A DNA stretch of 37,828 nt. It comes from Hyphomicrobiaceae bacterium. GTDB taxonomy: Bacteria; Pseudomonadota; Alphaproteobacteria; Rhizobiales; Hyphomicrobiaceae. Location of the stretch: contig JAEUMD010000015.1 in NCBI GenBank assembly GCA_016793635.1, forward strand, positions 1-37,828. The letters are read 5' to 3'. The notes beneath the pieces were generated by a model, which saw only the letters and a list, made by a program, of their open reading frames with translations, ran no database searches and was not told the DNA's origin. Of the stretch, positions 34,383-37,828 are shown in pieces. Each line of letters opens with the position of its first letter. Position 1 is the first letter of the stretch. A program made the translations under genes and the position numbers.

Positions 34383-35774
34383 TCAGGCGAGAATTTTGCC
34401 GGGATTGAGAATTCCGTCCGGATCGAGCGCGGCCTTGATCGCGCGCATAGCAGCGATGCCACCCACGCCGGCCTCCTTCTCGAGATAGGTGATCTTGCCC
34501 TGGCCGATGCCATGCTCACCGGTGCACGTACCGTCCATCGCAATGGCGCGCTCGGCCAGTCGCCGCAGCATCTCGTCGAGTGCCGCCATCTCCCGCGCGT
34601 CGTCCGTATCGACTACGGGCGTCGCGTGGAAGTTCCCGTCACCGACATGACCAACGATGGGGCAGACGAGCCCGAGACGACGGATGTCGTCCTCCGTCTC
34701 GGCGATGCACGCCGCAAGCTTCGAGATCGGCACGCAGACGTCGGTCGCAAGAGTCTTTCGGCCCGGCCAAGCGGACTTCGTCGCCCAATACGCATCGTGG
34801 CGCGCCTTCCAGAGACGTCGCCGCTCCTCCTCGGCCTCGGCGGCCTCGAAACCTTGCGCACCGTTCGCTTCGGCGATGGAACGGAAAGCTTCGACCTGCT
34901 CGGCGACGCCCGTACCGCTTCCGTGGAATTCGACGAACAACGTCGGCGCTTCGGCGAGCGAAAGCTTGGAATGCAGATTGACCGCACGGATCTGCAACGG
35001 GTCGAGCAGCTCGATACGGGCGAGACCGAGCCCGATCTGGATCGCTTCGATCGTCGCCGACGCCGCCCCCGCGAGCGCGCCGAACGGCACGACCGCCGCG
35101 ACGATGCGCTCGGGAATGCCGTAAAGTCGCAGCGTCAGCTCGGTGATGATGCCGAGCGTTCCCTCCGAGCCGACGAGCAAGCGTGTGAGGTCGTAACCTG
35201 CCGCGGACTTGCGCGCCCGCCCGCCCGTCTTGACGATCGTGCCGTTCGCCATCACCGCGGTGACCGACACCACGTTCTCGCGCATGGTGCCGTAGCGAAC
35301 CGCGTTGGTGCCGGAGGCGCGGGTCGCCGCCATGCCGCCGAGCGTCGCGTGCTCGGCGCCAGGATCGACGGGAAAGAATAGCCCCATGTCACGCAGGTGC
35401 GTATTGAGCTGCACGCGCGTCACGCCCGCTTCGACCGTCGCATCGAGATCACCGTGGTTCACCGCCAGGATCGCCGTCATGCGCGAAAGGTCGAGTGAGA
35501 TGCCGCCGAACGGCGCGTTGACATGTCCTTCGAGCGAGGACCCGGCGCCGAAGGCGATCACCGGCACACGATGCTCCCGCGCCACCCGCACCACCTCGAC
35601 AACATCCGCCGTCGAGCGCGCGAAAACGACGGCGTCGGGTGGCTGGTTCGGCAGGAACGTGATGGTATTGGCATGCTGTTCTCGCATCGCCATTCCCGTC
35701 TCGACCTGCCCGGGCATGATCTGCCGGAGAACGCCGATGGCATTTTGAACGGCGTGTTTTGAAAGCTCGACCAT
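34383..35774 (-). CDS. FAD-binding oxidase, GlcD / D-lactate dehydrogenase type
   Basis: A 463-residue flavoprotein of the vanillyl-alcohol oxidase-like superfamily. N-terminal FAD (PCMH) domain: AFGAGSSLEGHVNAPFGG (about 74-92), DPGAEHATLGGMAATRASGT (about 137-156) and LLVGSEGTLGIITELTLRL. C-terminal FAD-oxidase domain: ATDVCVPISKL, VGHVGDGNFHA and GTCTGEHGIGQGK, ending DPDGILNPGKIL. These fit cytochrome-linked D-2-hydroxyacid dehydrogenases (D-lactate, glycolate or D-2-hydroxyglutarate). ATG 35774 follows GGGGAG at 6 nt. The exact substrate is open. It is divergent from the three-repeat secreted protein and not obviously in an operon. Confidence 0.9.
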   Translation of the reverse strand: MVELSKHAVQNAIGVLRQIMPGQVETGMAMREQHANTITFLPNQPPDAVVFARSTADVVEVVRVAREHRVPVIAFGAGSSLEGHVNAPFGGISLDLSRMTAILAVNHGDLDATVEAGVTRVQLNTHLRDMGLFFPVDPGAEHATLGGMAATRASGTNAVRYGTMRENVVSVTAVMANGTIVKTGGRARKSAAGYDLTRLLVGSEGTLGIITELTLRLYGIPERIVAAVVPFGALAGAASATIEAIQIGLGLARIELLDPLQIRAVNLHSKLSLAEAPTLFVEFHGSGTGVAEQVEAFRSIAEANGAQGFEAAEAEEERRRLWKARHDAYWATKSAWPGRKTLATDVCVPISKLAACIAETEDDIRRLGLVCPIVGHVGDGNFHATPVVDTDDAREMAALDEMLRRLAERAIAMDGTCTGEHGIGQGKITYLEKEAGVGGIAAMRAIKAALDPDGILNPGKILA

Positions 35775-35945
35775 CACTTCTCCCCGACTTCGCATCGCGC
35801 CCGCCGGGCACAGAAGTTTCCTTTATTCGAACAGAATATCTGCCCCGTTCCAACGCAGAATCGTCTTTTTTCCTGCAAACCGACCGACTACGGTGCACAC
35901 AGCCGAAAAGCCTTTCGCGCTCGTACCCTGGAGGGAGATCCCACC

Positions 35946-37142
35946 GTGCTCAGAAGTTTCAAAATGCTGCTGGCGACGGCGATTGCCGTTCTGCTCGCGC
36001 TACCCGCGTCCGCGCAGCGCGGACCGAAGGATTGGGTTCTGCTCGGTGAGCAGACCGTCGGCTTCCGCGTCGACCGTGATGTCATCAACGTCGGCAATGG
36101 CGGGGCGCGCTTCTCGGAGCTGCGCATCGTCGCCGAGCGCAACGACGTGCACCTGATGGCGCTGCGCCTCGTCTATCAAAACGGTTTCGCAGAGGACTTC
36201 CGCGTCGACAAGCTCCTGCGCCCGGGTACGGACGCCATGCCAGTGGACCTGCGCGGCGAGCGCAGCTTCCTCCGTCAGATCGAGCTCACCTATCGCGCCC
36301 GCCCGAGCTTCGAGGGCCGCGCCGTGGTCAAGGTCTATGGTGAGTTGCGTGGCGGCTTCGGTGGTGGGCCAGCGATGGCCAAGCCGTTCGACGTCATCGA
36401 GAGCCAGCGCGTCGATCGCGACGACCGTGTCGTCACCTTCGATGTCGGCCGCCGCGAGGGGCGCTTCAGCGCGCTCCGCTTCCGCGCCGACGACGGTAGC
36501 GTCCGCATCAAGTCCGTCCGCATCGTCTTCGGCAATGGCGAGAACCAGATCGTGACCGTCGAGGATCGCCTGGAGCAGGGCGACCAAACTCGGGTCATCG
36601 ATCTCGCCGGCGAGCGTCGCTTCATCCGTCGCGTCGATGTCGAGGCTCACGCGGGTCGCGACAGCCGTGGCGGTGCCCGCCTGACGCTGCTCGGCCAGCA
36701 GGGTGACGGACGGCCCGACGACCGCGGCCCGCCCCCGCAGCCCGTCCGTGAGGAGTGGGTCACGCTCGGCACGCAGAAAGCCGCGATGTTCGAGGCCGAC
36801 CACGACACGTTCAAGGTCGGCCGCGAAGCCGGTACGTTCCGCGCCATTCGCGCCTACGTGGAAAAGCAGGAAGTGCGCTTCTACGGCATGACCATCCGCT
36901 ACGGCAATGGCGAGACCGAGGATGTTCCGCTCAACGGCGTCATTCGGCCGGGCGAGTACTCAAAGGCGTTCGACCTCAGGGGACGTGACCGCTTCATCGA
37001 GAGCATCACGTTCAAGTACCGCTCGAAGCTCAGCTTCAAGGGCAGCGGCCGCGTCGAGATCCAGGGCCTCAAACACGGCCCCTACCGCGATCGGGACGAC
37101 GACCGCGGTCGTGATCGCGGCCGCGACCGCGACCGGCGCTGA
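35946..37142 (+). CDS. Secreted protein with three internal repeats, unknown function
   Basis: A 398-residue protein starting at GTG 35946 behind GGAGGGAG. A Sec signal ends LPASAQ (about residue 24). The mature part is three divergent copies (about 28-130, 145-250 and 270-375) of one unit: a Trp/Val-leu-Gly opening (WVLLGEQ, WVTLGTQ), an Asp-rich D-x-D step, VG..G.FS..R, a YGNG/FGNGE turn, a pair resembling DLRGERSF or DLAGERRF, and a closing Tyr-x-Ala/Ser strand. The pattern loosely recalls DUF2541-type proteins. The C-terminus is an Arg/Asp run (RDRDDDRGRDRG), probably disordered. It lies between the FAD oxidase and rplS, with no functional hint from neighbours. Confidence 0.82.
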   Translation: MLRSFKMLLATAIAVLLALPASAQRGPKDWVLLGEQTVGFRVDRDVINVGNGGARFSELRIVAERNDVHLMALRLVYQNGFAEDFRVDKLLRPGTDAMPVDLRGERSFLRQIELTYRARPSFEGRAVVKVYGELRGGFGGGPAMAKPFDVIESQRVDRDDRVVTFDVGRREGRFSALRFRADDGSVRIKSVRIVFGNGENQIVTVEDRLEQGDQTRVIDLAGERRFIRRVDVEAHAGRDSRGGARLTLLGQQGDGRPDDRGPPPQPVREEWVTLGTQKAAMFEADHDTFKVGREAGTFRAIRAYVEKQEVRFYGMTIRYGNGETEDVPLNGVIRPGEYSKAFDLRGRDRFIESITFKYRSKLSFKGSGRVEIQGLKHGPYRDRDDDRGRDRGRDRDRR

Positions 37143-37345
37143 AGCGCTCGCACGTGATCGGTTCGGGCGAGCCCTCGCGGGATTGCCCGAACCCCTCGTT
37201 TAACGCATCGGGCCGGCCAATATCGCGCATCGGGATGGCCAACAGCTTTGAAGGGCAATAAGCGAGAGTCAGTTGGTTTGTGGGCAAGTCCCGCGTGCGC
37301 CGACATCGAACAACGAAGCCGACATCGAGTGAAGCTGACAAACAG

Positions 37346-37370
37346 AAAGGGCGCCCGGCGGGCGCCCTTT
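37346..37370. terminator. Bidirectional rho-independent terminator
   Basis: An 11-bp stem (AAAGGGCGCCC with GGGCGCCCTTT, 37346-37356 and 37360-37370) with a 3-nt loop. On the plus strand it runs on into TTTTT (the last three Ts being part of the stem), ending the three-repeat protein transcript about 200 bp after its stop. On the minus strand it continues TTTCTGTTTGT, about 50 bp after the rplS stop, so it serves the ribosomal operon too. Confidence 0.85.
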
Positions 37371-37417
37371 TTGCAAATCTGAATTGTCGCGAACCGAGCC
37401 GCGCGGGCGGGGCTATC

Positions 37418-37828
37418 TCAGCCCTTCGCCTCTTCCTCGGCCGGAACCTCGCCGGCGGTCGCCTCGGCGATCAGGCGCTGCGCCTGACCGACCCAGTCGT
37501 CCTTCTCGATGCGGCCACCGAGCTGCAACGCCTCGTCGACGTTGGCGATGTCGTCGTCCGAAAGGTTGGCGACCTGCTCGAGCTTGATGAGGTTGAGCTG
37601 CTTCAGGCGCGCGAACATATCCGCGTCGATACCCGTGATCTTCGTCAGATCCTCGGCCTCGCCCTTCGGCTTCTTGAAGCCCTTCCACGCGGCGTTGAGG
37701 CGACGCGCACGCGCGTCGGTGCGCTCGACGATGCGCGCGGACTTACCGCGGCGGCCACGCAGGTAGTAGAGCTTCGCGCGGCGGACACGGCCACGGCGGA
37801 TGACTTCGATGGCAGTGACGAACGGCGA
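37418..37828 (-). CDS. rplS: 50S ribosomal protein L19 with C-terminal extension (5' part missing)
   Basis: 137 codons plus stop position are in the window; the N-terminal part lies beyond the edge. The conserved end of L19 is plain: [17 protein letters not shown], then [11 protein letters not shown]. Standard L19 stops soon after this point. Here about 100 more residues follow: a basic linker ([17 protein letters not shown]), a helix-hairpin-helix-like module ([17 protein letters not shown], then a segment ending [16 protein letters not shown]) and an acidic tail. That module resembles extensions on L21 and NuoE in alphaproteobacteria. It normally follows trmD in the rpsP-rimM-trmD-rplS operon, which would lie to the right. 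Confidence 0.95.
   Translation of the reverse strand, partial: SPFVTAIEVIRRGRVRRAKLYYLRGRRGKSARIVERTDARARRLNAAWKGFKKPKGEAEDLTKITGIDADMFARLKQLNLIKLEQVANLSDDDIANVDEALQLGGRIEKDDWVGQAQRLIAEATAGEVPAEEEAKG

Overview
The window looks like the chromosome of a high-GC alphaproteobacterium, most likely order Hyphomicrobiales. The signs are a complete N-methylglutamate (NMG) methylamine cluster, a ribosomal protein L19 with an alphaproteobacterial-style C-terminal extension, a large TPR-CHAT protein and YcbB-type L,D-transpeptidase of rhizobial flavour, and consistently GC-rich coding sequence outside the first 3.2 kb. I can name neither genus nor species from sequence alone.

Layout. 1-24 is the 3' end of a tRNA-Ala or tmRNA. 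25-3519 is less GC-rich accessory DNA with a DUF6236-family protein and an unrecognised Tat-exported protein, probably an island beside that RNA gene. 3520-3657 is one inverted copy of a two-part palindromic repeat. 3667-7983 holds a secreted TPR-CHAT protease-like protein and a small membrane protein. 8344-13114 is a redox and protein-repair group: a cytoplasmic sulfite-oxidase-like molybdoenzyme on the plus strand, then selO, a thioredoxin-fold protein, msrA, msrB and a LysR regulator on the minus strand. 13936-15681 is a YcbB-type L,D-transpeptidase.

15986-27531 is the metabolic core. A LysR gene diverges from mgdABCD (N-methylglutamate dehydrogenase, related to heterotetrameric sarcosine oxidase). 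Facing it from the other side is mgsA-mgsB-mgsC-gmaS, followed after a terminator by an XRE-cupin regulator. GmaS makes gamma-glutamylmethylamide from methylamine and glutamate. MgsABC moves the methylamino group to 2-oxoglutarate, giving NMG. MgdABCD oxidises NMG to glutamate and a C1 unit. All eight structural genes are present and look intact, so the organism can probably use methylamine as a nitrogen source and possibly as a carbon source. No formaldehyde-oxidation genes are in the window.

27706-37828 holds a GNAT acetyltransferase divergent from mgsA, a membrane protein, a group II PLP decarboxylase, a patatin-like lipoprotein, a tandem array of three 134-bp copies of the palindromic repeat (32397-32802), a membrane-anchored PL14-like protein, a GlcD/LDHD-type FAD oxidase, a secreted protein with three internal repeats, and the 3' part of rplS.

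No CRISPR array, transposase, phage gene or rRNA was seen. Starts were chosen from Shine-Dalgarno spacing and family N-termini. Family calls come from recognised motifs, not from a database search.
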